DNA of 60,128 nt from Micromonospora haikouensis (GCF_900091595.1 NZ_FMCW01000038.1:1-60128); one strand, 5' to 3'; counted from the stretch's first letter, positions 8,576 to 17,822 are shown. Numbers and translations: made by a program. The notes: generated by a model not told the origin, from the sequence alone.

Positions 8576-10737
8576 GCGCCGCCGTCGAGGCGGAGCCCGG
8601 TGCGGCCGCGCCGGAGGGCCCACCTTCCGGTGCCCGGCGGTCCGCACGGGTCGAGCCGGCCGGCACCACGTACCTGCGGGCCCGGCTGTTCCTCGTGGAG
8701 CAGCGGGTCCGGCGGGCCGTCGCGGCGGCCCGCACGGCGGACCCGGCCCCGGACGACCCGCTGCGCGGGCTGCACGTCTCCGACGACGACGCCTGGCGGC
8801 TCGCCGACGGCCCGGCCCCGCCCGTCCCCGACGAGATCGCGGCGGAGGCGGTGGAGGCGGCCGACCGGTGGGCCGACGGGGCCCGGTCGGCGGGCGCCCG
8901 GGTGCCGCTGCGGGAGGTGGCCGAGGAGTTCCGGCTGGGCCCGCTGGACGTGGAGGTGCTGCTGATCGCGCTCCTGCCCGACCTGGACCGGCGCTACGAG
9001 AAGCTGTACGGCTACCTCAACGACGACGTGACGCGCCGCCGCGCCACGACCGGGCTGGCCCTGTCGCTCTGCGGCGTCTCCCCGGCCGCCGGCCCGGCCC
9101 GCGCCCGCCTCGCCGACACCGGGCCGCTGGTGGCCGGGGGACTGCTCCTCGTCGAGGAGCCCGACCGGCCCTTCCTGACCCGTTCACTGCGGGTGCCGGA
9201 CCGGGTGGCCGGGCACCTGCTCGGGCACGCCGGCGTGGACGAGCGGCTCGACGGCCTGCTCCGGCGGTCGGGGCGACCGGGGGCGTCGGCGGGGCCGGTG
9301 GCCGCCGGGCTGGCGGCGGCGATCCGCGCCGGTGACCGGTTGGCCTACCTGCGCGAGGAGCCGGGCGGGGCGGCCGACGAGGTGGCCGCCGCCGCCCTCG
9401 CTGCGGCCGGTCGGGGCGTCCTCGCCCTCGACCTGGACGCGTTGGGCGTCGACCCCGCGCCGGAGGAGGCCCTGGCCTGCGCCGTGCGGGAGGCCCGGCT
9501 GCGGCGGGCCGGGCTGGTCTTCGGCCCGGTCGACGCCCTCGACCCGGCGGCGGGTGCGGCCCCCGCCCGGCTGCTGCGCCGGCTCGCCGGCCTCCCGGTG
9601 CCGGTGCTGCTCACCGGGCGGCTGCGCTGGGATCCGCACTGGGCGGAGGAGTCCCCGCTGCTGGTGACCGCCCACCCGGTCGGGGCGGCAGAGCGGGCCC
9701 GGCTGTGGCGGGACACCCTGGCCGGCCGGTCGACGCGGCTGGCGGACGATGTCGACCCGGAGCGGGAGCTGTCGGCGTACGTGCTGTCGCCCGGCCAGAC
9801 GCGGCGGGCGGCGGTCGCGGCGGCGCAGCAGGCGGTGCTCGACGGTGCCGACCGGGTCGCCGCCCGGCACGTACGGGCCGGGGTGCGTTCGCAGAACGCG
9901 GCGGCGCTGGAGAAGCTGGCCCGGCGGGTGGAGCCCGCCGTCGGCTGGGACGACCTAGTCCTCCCGGCCCCGGCGCGGGAGCAGCTCACCGAGCTGGCGC
10001 TGCGGGTCCGCCACCGCGAGCAGGTGCTGGGCGGCTGGCGGCTGCGCCCCGGCGGCGGGCGGGGCCACGGGGTGACCGCCCTGTTCGCCGGGGACTCCGG
10101 CACGGGCAAGACGATGTCCGCCGAGGTGGTCGCCGCCGACCTGGGGCTCGACCTGTACGTGGTGGACCTGTCCACCGTCGTCGACAAGTACGTGGGCCAG
10201 ACCGAGAAGAACCTGGAGCGGATCTTCACCGAGGCGGCCGGGGTGAACGGGGTGCTGCTGTTCGACGAGGCCGACGCGATCTTCGGCAAGCGATCGGAGG
10301 TCAGCGACGCCCACGACCGGTACGCGAACCTGGAGAGCGCGTACCTGTTGCAGCGGATGGAGTCGTTCGACGGCGTGGCGGTGCTGACCACGAACCTGCG
10401 GGCTAACCTGGACGAGGCGTTCCTGCGCCGGCTCGACGTCGTCGTGGACTTCCCGACCCCGGACGCGGCGCAGCGGCGGGCGCTGTGGGACCGCTGTCTC
10501 GGCGGCGAGCTGCCCCGGGCCGACGACGTCGACCTGGACCGCTGCGCGCGGGACTTCGAGCTGAGCGGGGGCGGTATCCGGGCGTGCGTGGTCAGCGCCG
10601 GCTATCTGGCCGCCGAGGCGGGCGGCCCGGTGACGATGGCGATGCTGGTGGCCGCCGCCCAGCGCGAGTACCGCAAGCTGGGCCGCCTGGTGCTGCCCCG
10701 CGACACACCGACCGGCAGGGTGCCGCACCGCCGCTGA
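8572..10737 (+). CDS. AAA+ ATPase of the contractile injection system (Pvc15/Cis15-like)
   Basis: 721 residues. A divergent N-terminal half (about 1-450) is followed by a single classic AAA+ module. Walker A GDSGTGKT lies near residue 506, Walker B LLFDEADAIF near 561, and sensor/arginine-finger regions (TTNLRANLDEAFLRRLD) follow. All CIS loci carry one such ATPase, thought to assist assembly or cargo handling rather than to power contraction. The GTG start at 8572 overlaps the DUF4255 stop and is the first in-frame start that makes sense. It ends 49 bases from the converging cargo-like gene. Confidence 0.93.
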   Translation: MSAAVEAEPGAAAPEGPPSGARRSARVEPAGTTYLRARLFLVEQRVRRAVAAARTADPAPDDPLRGLHVSDDDAWRLADGPAPPVPDEIAAEAVEAADRWADGARSAGARVPLREVAEEFRLGPLDVEVLLIALLPDLDRRYEKLYGYLNDDVTRRRATTGLALSLCGVSPAAGPARARLADTGPLVAGGLLLVEEPDRPFLTRSLRVPDRVAGHLLGHAGVDERLDGLLRRSGRPGASAGPVAAGLAAAIRAGDRLAYLREEPGGAADEVAAAALAAAGRGVLALDLDALGVDPAPEEALACAVREARLRRAGLVFGPVDALDPAAGAAPARLLRRLAGLPVPVLLTGRLRWDPHWAEESPLLVTAHPVGAAERARLWRDTLAGRSTRLADDVDPERELSAYVLSPGQTRRAAVAAAQQAVLDGADRVAARHVRAGVRSQNAAALEKLARRVEPAVGWDDLVLPAPAREQLTELALRVRHREQVLGGWRLRPGGGRGHGVTALFAGDSGTGKTMSAEVVAADLGLDLYVVDLSTVVDKYVGQTEKNLERIFTEAAGVNGVLLFDEADAIFGKRSEVSDAHDRYANLESAYLLQRMESFDGVAVLTTNLRANLDEAFLRRLDVVVDFPTPDAAQRRALWDRCLGGELPRADDVDLDRCARDFELSGGGIRACVVSAGYLAAEAGGPVTMAMLVAAAQREYRKLGRLVLPRDTPTGRVPHRR

Positions 10738-10785
10738 CCCGCCGCGTCCGGCCGGCACACCACCGCGACGACCGGCGCGACCCGG

Positions 10786-11775
10786 TCAGAGCGAGACGGT
10801 CCACTCGTGGTCGCCGGCGGCGGCGTGGTCGATCGCGTCGCTCTGCGGCGGGTTGTCCGGGTCGAAGTCGGAGGTGAGGGTGTGCACCATCTCCGGGCTG
10901 CTGACCCAGGTCTGGCTCTCCACGTCCCGTCGCCTGACCCGCCACCGGAACCGCACCTCGTACTCGGCGAGCCAGCTGTTCTCGCCGATCGCGCTGGTGG
11001 TGGAGAAGCCCGGATCGTCGTTGAAGACGATGGCCGCCGGCGTGGTCTGGATGACCGGGTTGGTGTAGTTCGGGCGGTACGGCCCGTCCTGCACCCAGGC
11101 CCGGTTCTCGCGCTGCGGGGTGCCCACCTCGCCGTCCTCGTCCACCGTGTACGCGACGAACTGGTCGGTGACCTCCTGCCGGAAGTCGTAGAGCGTCGCC
11201 GCCGACAGCGCCGCGTTGTCCGGCCGGTGCAGGGTGGCCACCTGGGTGAACCCGATGGACTGGCGCGTGTCCAGTCGCTGGGTGGCCGGGCCGGTGTAGG
11301 AGGAGGTGAAGGTCAGCCGGGGAGCGTTGAGGTCCGCCTCCGGTTTGGACTTCGACCGGGTGGCCCGGCCGCTGTACGGCTCGCTGCGGTTGGTCGTCCT
11401 GGTGCCCTCCGCCCTCGGCACCCGCTGCACCGGGGTCTGCGCGCCGGGGCCGGCGAGGGCGGGCAGCTCGACGGCGGCCGGGTCGAGCGGCCGCCCGCCG
11501 CCACGCAGCACCTCGTGCACCGTGGAGCGCTGGACGGCGGGGGTGTCGTGGCCGCAGGCCGCGCCGTGCTCATGCCGGTCGCGCTCGATCGCCCAGGTCG
11601 CCGCGCGGTTGCCCACGGCTCGTTGCAGCGTGAGGATCTCCCCGGGGCTGTGCCCCGCAGCGACGCCGACGCCGGGTGCGGGTGCGGGTGCGTCGCCGCG
11701 CCGGCCGCCGGATGGGGCGGGGCGGGGCCGCTCCTCGCGTGAGCTGGATGTCGCTGCGGGCCGCTGCGCGCGCAC
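10786..11775 (-). CDS. Candidate CIS cargo: eCIS-core leader fused to an unknown C-terminal domain
   Basis: 329 residues. Residues about 1-45 are a disordered Pro/Ala/Ser stretch. Residues 46-98 (ILTLQRAVGNRAATWAIERD, HEHGAACGH, VQRSTVHEVLRGGGRPLDP) match the beginning of DUF4157/eCIS-core proteins, the family associated with CIS cargo. The usual continuation, including the HExxH zincin motif, is absent. After a second VQR motif (116-118) comes an unrelated, beta-rich region (150-329) I do not recognise, with several Trp/Tyr residues and a C-terminal ending DHEWTVSL. The GTG at 11775 has a GGAGGTG site. It is transcribed opposite to the sheath operon from a shared 274-base region. Confidence 0.72.
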   Translation of the reverse strand: MRAQRPAATSSSREERPRPAPSGGRRGDAPAPAPGVGVAAGHSPGEILTLQRAVGNRAATWAIERDRHEHGAACGHDTPAVQRSTVHEVLRGGGRPLDPAAVELPALAGPGAQTPVQRVPRAEGTRTTNRSEPYSGRATRSKSKPEADLNAPRLTFTSSYTGPATQRLDTRQSIGFTQVATLHRPDNAALSAATLYDFRQEVTDQFVAYTVDEDGEVGTPQRENRAWVQDGPYRPNYTNPVIQTTPAAIVFNDDPGFSTTSAIGENSWLAEYEVRFRWRVRRRDVESQTWVSSPEMVHTLTSDFDPDNPPQSDAIDHAAAGDHEWTVSL

Positions 11776-12049
11776 GTCGGCACCTCCTCGTTGCGAGGGC
11801 GGGCATCGACGTACACGGTAGTGCCGGCTCCGCGGGCCGGTCGAGGTGCGCGCGGACAGGAGCAGAGGCCGGTGCGACCGGGCCGGCCTGCGGGACGGGT
11901 GCCCGCCGGGCGGCGCACGTCCGGCGGGCACCGGCACCCCTGCCCCTGCGGCGCGGGACTCTGCCCCCGCACGGCCCGTAGGGACCTTCCCGCCGGCTCC
12001 CCAGCCGAGCAGGCTGGCCAGCGTCCGCCGACCTGGCAGAGGAGCTTGC

Positions 12050-13600
12050 ATGCCGACGTACCTGTCCCCGGGCGTGTACGTGGAGGAGGTGCAGAGCGGT
12101 TCGCGTCCCATCGAGGGCGTCGGGACCGCCGTCACCGCCTTCCTGGGATTCGCCGAGAAGGGGCCCTTCCACGCGCCGACCCTGGTCACCAACTGGAGCC
12201 AGTACGTCCAGCTCTTCGGCGGGATGGTCGAGGGCGCCTACCTGGCGCACGCGGTGTACGGGTACTTCGCCAACGGCGGGGGCGTCTGCTACGTGGTGCG
12301 GATCGGCGACCCGTCGACCGGCCGGACGGCCGGCGGCCGGGGCGGGCAGAAGGCGCTGCCCGCCGGGGAACCGTCGGCGCTCGGCACGTTCCGGGTGGCC
12401 GCCCTCCCCGCCGGCGCAGGCGAGGTCAGCGTGGAGGTCGCCGACGTCGAGGGCGAGGGGGCCGGCGAGGACCGGTTCCGGCTCGTCGTGCGCCGGGACG
12501 GCCAGGTGGCCGAGGAGTACGACGGCTCGTTCCGGCGCAACAGCAAGACCTCGGTGGTCAGCCAGGTCCGCGAGCGGTCCAAGCTGATCAGCATGGAGGA
12601 GGTCGGCCCGGCCAACGCGCTGGCCCGGCCCGCCAACCAGACCGTCACCCTGGCCCCGGCCGCCGCACCCGGCGACGCCGTGCCGGCCGCCCTCACCGCG
12701 GGCGAGTTCGCCGGGGACGTCGACTCCCGCACCGGCCTGGCCGGCCTGGAGGCCATCGACGAGATCACCATGGTCGCCGCGCCGGACCTGATGGGGGCGT
12801 ACCAGCAGGGGGTCGTCGACCTGGAGGCGGTCAAGGCCGCCCAGCTCGCCCTGATCTCGCACTGCGAGCAGATGGGCGACCGGATGGCCCTGCTCGACCC
12901 GCCGCCGGAGTTGACCGCCCAGCAGGTGCGCGCCTGGCGGCAGGACGAGGCCGGCTACGACTCCCGGTACGCGGCCCTCTACTACCCCTGGGTGAAGGTG
13001 TTCGACCCGAGCACCGGCCGGGCCGTGTTCCTGCCGCCGAGCGGGCACCTCGCCGGCCTCTGGTCCCGCAACGACACCGAGCGGGGCGTGCACAAGGCCC
13101 CCGCCAACGAGGTGGTCCGGGGCGTGGTCGACCTGCAGAACAACGTCACCAAGGGCGAGCAGGACCTGCTCAACCCGATCGGAGTCAACTGCATCCGGGC
13201 GTTCCCCGGGCGCGGCGTCCGGGTCTGGGGCGCGCGCACCCTCTCCTCCGACCCGGCGTGGCGCTACATCAACGTCCGGCGGCTGTTCAACTACGTCGAG
13301 GAGTCCATCCTCCTCGGCACCCAGTGGGTGGTGTTCGAGCCGAACGACCAGCGGCTGTGGGGCACGATCCGGCGCAACATCACGGCTTTCCTCACCGAGG
13401 AGTGGCGGCGGGGCGCGCTGTTCGGGGCGACGGCCGCGGAGGCCTTCTACGTCAAGTGCGACCAGGAGACCAACCCCCCGGAGGTGATCGACCGGGGCCA
13501 GGTGGTGTGCGAGATCGGCATCTGCCCGGTCAAGCCCGCCGAGTTCGTCGTCTTCCGGCTGGCGCAGTTCTCCGACAGCACCAGCCTGGTCAGCGACTGA
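12050..13600 (+). CDS. Contractile tail sheath protein (Cis2/Pvc2-like)
   Basis: 516 residues. It begins MPTYLSPGVYVEEVQSGSRP, the signature opening of CIS and phage sheath proteins. It contains the inserted outer domain (about 95-230) and the conserved C-terminal polymerisation core (RRLFNYVEESI, NDQRLWGTIRRNITAFL, GQVVCEIGICPVKPAEFVVF). It forms the outer contractile sleeve around the tube. The ATG at 12050 follows GAGGAGC. The next gene, the tube protein, starts 30 bases downstream, the usual sheath-tube order in these loci. Confidence 0.96.
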   Translation: MPTYLSPGVYVEEVQSGSRPIEGVGTAVTAFLGFAEKGPFHAPTLVTNWSQYVQLFGGMVEGAYLAHAVYGYFANGGGVCYVVRIGDPSTGRTAGGRGGQKALPAGEPSALGTFRVAALPAGAGEVSVEVADVEGEGAGEDRFRLVVRRDGQVAEEYDGSFRRNSKTSVVSQVRERSKLISMEEVGPANALARPANQTVTLAPAAAPGDAVPAALTAGEFAGDVDSRTGLAGLEAIDEITMVAAPDLMGAYQQGVVDLEAVKAAQLALISHCEQMGDRMALLDPPPELTAQQVRAWRQDEAGYDSRYAALYYPWVKVFDPSTGRAVFLPPSGHLAGLWSRNDTERGVHKAPANEVVRGVVDLQNNVTKGEQDLLNPIGVNCIRAFPGRGVRVWGARTLSSDPAWRYINVRRLFNYVEESILLGTQWVVFEPNDQRLWGTIRRNITAFLTEEWRRGALFGATAAEAFYVKCDQETNPPEVIDRGQVVCEIGICPVKPAEFVVFRLAQFSDSTSLVSD

Positions 13601-13630
13601 CCGAACAAACCCTGACGAAAGGCGGCCACG

Positions 13631-14071
13631 ATGGCCAGTGGTGACACCCTTATCGTGCACAGCTTCCAGGTGGAGCTGGGCGGCATCCAGGTGGAGCTGG
13701 TGCAGGAGGTCAGCGGCCTGACCGTCGAGCTGGACTCGATCGAGGTCAAGTCGGTGACCGCCACCGGCGAGCTGATCATCCGGAAGATCCCGGGGGCCCG
13801 GAAGGCCGGCGAGGTCACCATCACCCGGGGGCTCGACAAGAGCAGCGCCTTCACCGACTGGATCAAGGAGACGTTCCTGAAGGGCGCGGTGGAGGCGGCC
13901 CGGCAGAACATCAGCATCATCCTCAACAACGCCGACAAGTCCGAGACGCGACGCTTCGACCTGTCCAACGCGTGGGTGAGCAAGTGGGAGGGGCCGGGGC
14001 TGAAGGCCGGCGACCCGACTGCGGCGACCGAGAAGGTCACCGTGGTCTACGAGGAGATCAGCGCGCAATGA
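13631..14071 (+). CDS. Inner tube protein 1 (gp19/Hcp-like)
   Basis: 146 residues of the T4 gp19-like tail tube family: FQVELGGIQVELVQEVSGLT near the N-terminus and the KKAGEVTITRGLD-type strand (here ARKAGEVTITRGLDKSSAF) in the middle. It stacks as hexameric rings to form the inner tube. The ATG follows AAAGGCGG. Its TGA overlaps the ATG of the next gene (ATGA), so the sheath, tube and small tail genes form one operon. Confidence 0.95.
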   Translation: MASGDTLIVHSFQVELGGIQVELVQEVSGLTVELDSIEVKSVTATGELIIRKIPGARKAGEVTITRGLDKSSAFTDWIKETFLKGAVEAARQNISIILNNADKSETRRFDLSNAWVSKWEGPGLKAGDPTAATEKVTVVYEEISAQ

Positions 14072-14544
14072 GACGCCGTGGTGTCTCGGCCGGGGGCCTC
14101 GACACCCTCGTCGACCCGGCCGGCGGCCCGGAGGAGGCCGCCTCGCCGGTGGTCGCGCCGGTCGCGCCCGTCCGGCTCCAGACGGAGTTCACCTTCCAAC
14201 TTCCCCGGGGGTACGTCGACGAGGACGGCACCGTGCACCGGGACGGCAGCATGCGGCTGGCCACCGCCCGCGACGAGCTGGCGCCCCTGGTGGACCTGCG
14301 GGTCAAGCAGAACCCGGCGTACCTGTCGATCGTCCTGCTCAGCCTGGTGATCACCCGGCTGGGCACGATCACCCAGGTCCGGGCGGAGGTCGTCGAGCGG
14401 CTCTTCGCCTCCGACCTGGCCTTCCTGCAGGACCTGTACCGGCGGATCAACGCCGAGGGGCACACCCTCGCCGAGGTCACCTGCCCGGCGTGCGAGTCGG
14501 TCTTCGAGGTGGACCTGGCCGGTGGTCGCCCGGGGGAATCGTGA
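14068..14544 (+). CDS. Small CIS tail protein with C-terminal CxxC motif
   Basis: 158 residues. After a variable N-terminus (1-45), a conserved region (RLQTEFTFQLPRGYVDEDGT to RRINAEGHTLAEVTCPACES) occupies the rest. A CPAC pair lies near the end, which with other ligands could bind a metal but alone is only half a zinc site. Proteins of this type occur right after the tube gene in Streptomyces-type CIS loci, in the position of tail assembly chaperones; function is inferred from position. It overlaps its neighbours by 4 bases on both sides (ATGA before, GTGA after). Confidence 0.75.
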   Translation: MRRRGVSAGGLDTLVDPAGGPEEAASPVVAPVAPVRLQTEFTFQLPRGYVDEDGTVHRDGSMRLATARDELAPLVDLRVKQNPAYLSIVLLSLVITRLGTITQVRAEVVERLFASDLAFLQDLYRRINAEGHTLAEVTCPACESVFEVDLAGGRPGES

Positions 14545-14699
14545 CGTACGGGGCCGACCGGCTCCACGAGGAGGTCTCGTACGTCGCCTACCACTTCCAC
14601 TGGCCGCGCACCGAGATCCTCGCCCTCACCCACGCCGAGCGGGCCCGGTACGTCGCGGAGATCGCCCGCATCAACACCAGGATGAACGAAGGTCAGTGA
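14541..14699 (+). CDS. DUF6760-type small tail protein
   Basis: A 52-residue protein starting at a GTG that overlaps the previous stop (GTGA). The sequence contains YGADRLHEEVSYVAYHFHWP and ends with RYVAEIARINTRMNEGQ. This matches the short DUF6760 family found after tail assembly chaperone-like genes in CIS and phage loci. Its arrangement with the preceding gene recalls the paired G/GT chaperone genes of phages, but here they overlap without an evident frameshift site. Function unknown. Confidence 0.8.
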   Translation: MTYGADRLHEEVSYVAYHFHWPRTEILALTHAERARYVAEIARINTRMNEGQ

Positions 14700-14705
14700 G
14701 GCGCG

Positions 14706-17700
14706 ATGGGGCTACGCGACAGGATGCGGCGGCTGGCCGCCGGCACCCGCGCCCGGGTGGCCGGCACCGTCGGTGACGCCCGCCCGTCCCCCACCCCGGC
14801 CGGGCCGGCGGGCCCGCCGCCCGGCGACACGGGCAGCGTCCCCACGGATGCCGGCGACCCCGGCTGGCGGGCGCTGCCGCCGCTGATGCGGGCGGTGTCC
14901 ACGGGTCCGCTCCAGGTTGCCGACCTGCCCCGGTTCACCGACCGGCTGGCCACCTACCGCGACCCGACCCTGCGCACGCCGCTCGACCACCTGGTCAGCG
15001 ACCAGGGACCGCTCGGGGTCGTCCACGACCTGGCCCGGCCCCGCCCGGCCCGACCGGACGCCGGCCGGGGGCCGGCTCCACAGTTGCCCGCCGTCCAGCG
15101 GAGGGGCGCCGGTCTCCCCGCCGGCGACCGGGGGGCGGGCTACCCGGCCGCCGATCCGGCCACCGGCGGCACGCCGGCCGTGCCGACGCCGGTCCCGCCC
15201 CTGGCTACGGCACCGCCCCCGACGTCGGCCCCGGCCTCGACGTCAGCTCCGGCCCCGGAGCCGGCGGGGGTTGCGGCACCGGCGGGTGCCTCGGGCCTGC
15301 CCATGGTGGCGGCCCCGAAGCCGGCCGGGGCAGGGACAGGGCCAGGGGCAATGGTCACCGCGCCGATACCGGGCCCGGTCCGCAGACTGGCCGGTACGCC
15401 GCTACCGGCCCATCGGCCGGCCACGGTCCAGCGGGCCACGCCGCCCGCGACGGCGGCGGCCGTCCCCCCTCCGACGGGCCGCCCCCCGACGGCCGCCGAT
15501 CCGCGCCCCGCCGGGCCCGTCGCTCCGACCGGCGGCCGGACCCGCACCGTTCCGGCCGCCCCCAGCCCCGCCCCCACCGACGCCGCCCACTCCACCGGCG
15601 CCCATCTCACCGGCTCCCCGCCCAGCGGTGCCACCGGCAGCATGCCGCCCGGCCGACCGGACGCCACGGCTCCGCCCGCCGGGCCCGACGGCGGATCCCC
15701 ACCGGGTGCTCCGGATGGCGGGCCGGTCGCACCGGTCGTCCACAGTGGATCAGCGCAGGGGCGCGGCGGGCCACCGCCGATGCGCCCCGCCCGGCTCGGC
15801 CTCGGCGACCCGCTGCCCGCGCTGCCCGGGACCGCCCGACCCGGCGCGGCCGGGCGACCGGCTGCACCGGGACCCTCCATCGGCACGACCGTTGGCGACC
15901 TGGCGGGCCGGGGGCCGTCCGGCCACCCGCCGACGGTGCAGCGCGCCCCGGCCGGTCGGGAGCCGGCCGGGACGAGCACCGGCCCGGGCCCACGACCGGG
16001 GGTCGACCCGCGCCGGTCGACCGGTCCCGGGTCGACCGATCCCGGTGAGCGCCGTCCCGGACGCGCCGGCCTGGGGCCGCCGCTGCCCGCCGACGCCCCG
16101 CCCCCGGTCGTGCGCCCGGCCCCGCCCACCAGCCACGACGCGCTCCCGAGCGACGCCGCCCGAGGCGGGTCCTCCCGGCCCGGCACACCATCGGCCGTCG
16201 CCCCCGCAGGCGGTGCCGACCGGCCGGCCCCCGCGCCGCCGCGTCCCGCCCCGACGGGCGACACCCCTCGGCCCGCTCGCCCGGCCCCGGCCGGCGCACC
16301 GGCCACCCGGGCGGAAGGAACCCGGCCGTCGCCGGGCACGCCGGACGACCCCCACCGCGCCACCGGCGGCGACCGGCACCGGGCGATGCCCGTGCCGGCA
16401 CGCGTACCGGTCCGGCCCCCGGTCGGCGGCGCGTCGGGCGGTGCCGCCGGCACCCCGTCGCGGCCGGTGGTGCAGCGGCTCCGGTGGCGGCCGGCGGACC
16501 TGCCCGGGACCGCAGGCGGTCCCCCGGCGGTGGTCGCCCCGTCCGGTGACGCCGGCCCGGACCCGGCCGCCCGCGCGGTGCCACCGCCCGCCCCGGTGCC
16601 GCAGGGCGTGCCGTCAGCCGGCGTCGTCCCGCAGGGAGCACCGCCGCCCGCACCGGTCCGACCCCGCGACGCGCCGCCCGCCCGGATACCGCACGACGCG
16701 CCGCCCGCCCCCGACGCGCAGGGCGCGCCGTCCACTTCCGCAGCGCAGGGCGTGCCGGCTACTTCCGTCGGGCCGGGCGCGCCGCCCGCCTCCGGCACAC
16801 AGGGCGCGTCGCCCGATCCGACCGGTCCGCGCCGGGTTCCGCTGCTGACCGGACGCGGGCTGCCCCTGCTGACCGGGGCGCCGGCACTGGCCGGCGCGGT
16901 CCCGGCCGGTGCACGGACCGGGGTGCCCGTGACCTGGCGGACACGGGGCGCGGCCAGCCCCGAACCGGCCTCCGCCGGGCTGTCCGGCGGGGCGGGACCC
17001 TCGTCCGGCAGGGCGGGAACGTCGTCGGGCAGGGCGGGAACGTCGTCGGGCGGCCCGACCGCCGTCCAGCGGGCCCCCCGGGTCGGCGCGGGCAGCACGC
17101 CCCGTCCGGCGGCCACGGCCGGGACCGGCCCCGACGGCCGGACCTGGCAGGGCGAGCACGGCAGGCAGGGCGGGCACGGCAGCAGGCGGGGCGGGCAGGG
17201 CGGGCAGGGCTCGCAGGGCGGGCAGGCGGAGGGTGGGCCGGGCACCGGGCGGGGCTCGGCTCCCGTGCTCCTCCTCGCCGGGGCGGCCACCCCGGCACCG
17301 CACGCGTCGCCGGGCACGTCGCGTCGGCAGGCCGGCTTCGCGGGCGTACCGCTGCCGACGCGGCGGGCGGCGGGCCCGGTGGCGGCCGGCGGACCGGACG
17401 GCACCACGGGCCCGGCGCGGCGGACGAGCACGGCGACGGGCGTCGCCAGCGGCACCCCGGCGGCCGTCCAACGGGCCACGGCCCGGCCGGACGCGACGAG
17501 CGGCACCGGCACGACGAGCGGCGCCGGCGCCCGGCCGGGCGGCGGCGGGCCGGCGCGGCGCGCCGCCCCACCGGCGGCCGTCCAGCGGCGGGAAAGCGCC
17601 GTGACCACCGGCACCACCCCTGAGCGGGACCCGGGGCCGGACCCCGAGACCCTGCTGCGGGGCTTGGACCGGCGGCACCTGGACGCCCTGGCCCACCGCC

Positions 17701-17786
17701 TGGTCGAACCGGTCAGCCGGCTGGTCCGGGCCGACCTGCGGGCCGCCCGGGAACGGACCGGCCGGTGGCGGGACGGCACCCGATGA
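14706..17786 (+). CDS. 1026-residue Pro/Ala/Gly-rich CIS protein with seven VQR motifs
   Basis: Low-complexity protein with ordered ends. Residues 55-112 (LPPLMRAVSTGPLQ to LGVVHDLARP) and 978-1020 (DPETLLRGLDRRHLDALAHR onward) look conserved and helical. Everything between is Pro/Ala/Gly/Thr-rich. Within it the tripeptide VQR recurs seven times (near 130, 241, 411, 589, 787, 921, 959), usually as AVQRA or TVQRA. The same motif is in the cargo-like protein at 10786-11775. It sits between the small tail genes and the second tube gene, where other CIS loci may carry the tape measure. Its disorder argues against a coiled-coil ruler; a cargo adaptor is an alternative. I cannot assign it firmly. 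Confidence 0.8.
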   Translation: MGLRDRMRRLAAGTRARVAGTVGDARPSPTPAGPAGPPPGDTGSVPTDAGDPGWRALPPLMRAVSTGPLQVADLPRFTDRLATYRDPTLRTPLDHLVSDQGPLGVVHDLARPRPARPDAGRGPAPQLPAVQRRGAGLPAGDRGAGYPAADPATGGTPAVPTPVPPLATAPPPTSAPASTSAPAPEPAGVAAPAGASGLPMVAAPKPAGAGTGPGAMVTAPIPGPVRRLAGTPLPAHRPATVQRATPPATAAAVPPPTGRPPTAADPRPAGPVAPTGGRTRTVPAAPSPAPTDAAHSTGAHLTGSPPSGATGSMPPGRPDATAPPAGPDGGSPPGAPDGGPVAPVVHSGSAQGRGGPPPMRPARLGLGDPLPALPGTARPGAAGRPAAPGPSIGTTVGDLAGRGPSGHPPTVQRAPAGREPAGTSTGPGPRPGVDPRRSTGPGSTDPGERRPGRAGLGPPLPADAPPPVVRPAPPTSHDALPSDAARGGSSRPGTPSAVAPAGGADRPAPAPPRPAPTGDTPRPARPAPAGAPATRAEGTRPSPGTPDDPHRATGGDRHRAMPVPARVPVRPPVGGASGGAAGTPSRPVVQRLRWRPADLPGTAGGPPAVVAPSGDAGPDPAARAVPPPAPVPQGVPSAGVVPQGAPPPAPVRPRDAPPARIPHDAPPAPDAQGAPSTSAAQGVPATSVGPGAPPASGTQGASPDPTGPRRVPLLTGRGLPLLTGAPALAGAVPAGARTGVPVTWRTRGAASPEPASAGLSGGAGPSSGRAGTSSGRAGTSSGGPTAVQRAPRVGAGSTPRPAATAGTGPDGRTWQGEHGRQGGHGSRRGGQGGQGSQGGQAEGGPGTGRGSAPVLLLAGAATPAPHASPGTSRRQAGFAGVPLPTRRAAGPVAAGGPDGTTGPARRTSTATGVASGTPAAVQRATARPDATSGTGTTSGAGARPGGGGPARRAAPPAAVQRRESAVTTGTTPERDPGPDPETLLRGLDRRHLDALAHRLVEPVSRLVRADLRAARERTGRWRDGTR
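17000..17055 (+). repeat. 21-bp tandem repeat inside the VQR protein gene
   Basis: The unit TCGTCGGGCAGGGCGGGAACG occurs almost twice in exact register, with partial copies on each side, and encodes SSGRAGT repeats (protein residues about 766-783). A second run of GGGCAGG-type repeats at about 17150-17230 encodes QGG/HG repeats. Both suggest slippage-driven length change. Confidence 0.6.
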
Positions 17787-17822
17787 GCCGGCGCACCGAT
17801 CAGCACGAGAGGGGAGACGGCG

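Noticed and set aside
10770..10787. Terminator hairpin between the ATPase and cargo genes
   Set aside because: Only a 6-base stem that runs into the cargo stop codon; too weak to call.
10786..11775. Zinc protease assignment for the cargo-like protein because of its DUF4157-type start
   Set aside because: No HExxH is present; the only His-rich segment (RHEHGAACGH) is part of the leader.
11570..14068. 832-residue minus-strand frame through sheath and tube genes
   Set aside because: Antisense to two genes with strong family signatures.
14068..14699. Programmed frameshift between two small tail genes, as in phage G/GT chaperones
   Set aside because: The genes overlap by GTGA, a normal coupling arrangement, and no slippery heptamer is visible at the junction.
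17141..17230. CRISPR-like array of GC-rich repeats
   Set aside because: Repeats are short, irregular and in frame within a coding region (QGG/HG codons), with no spacers.
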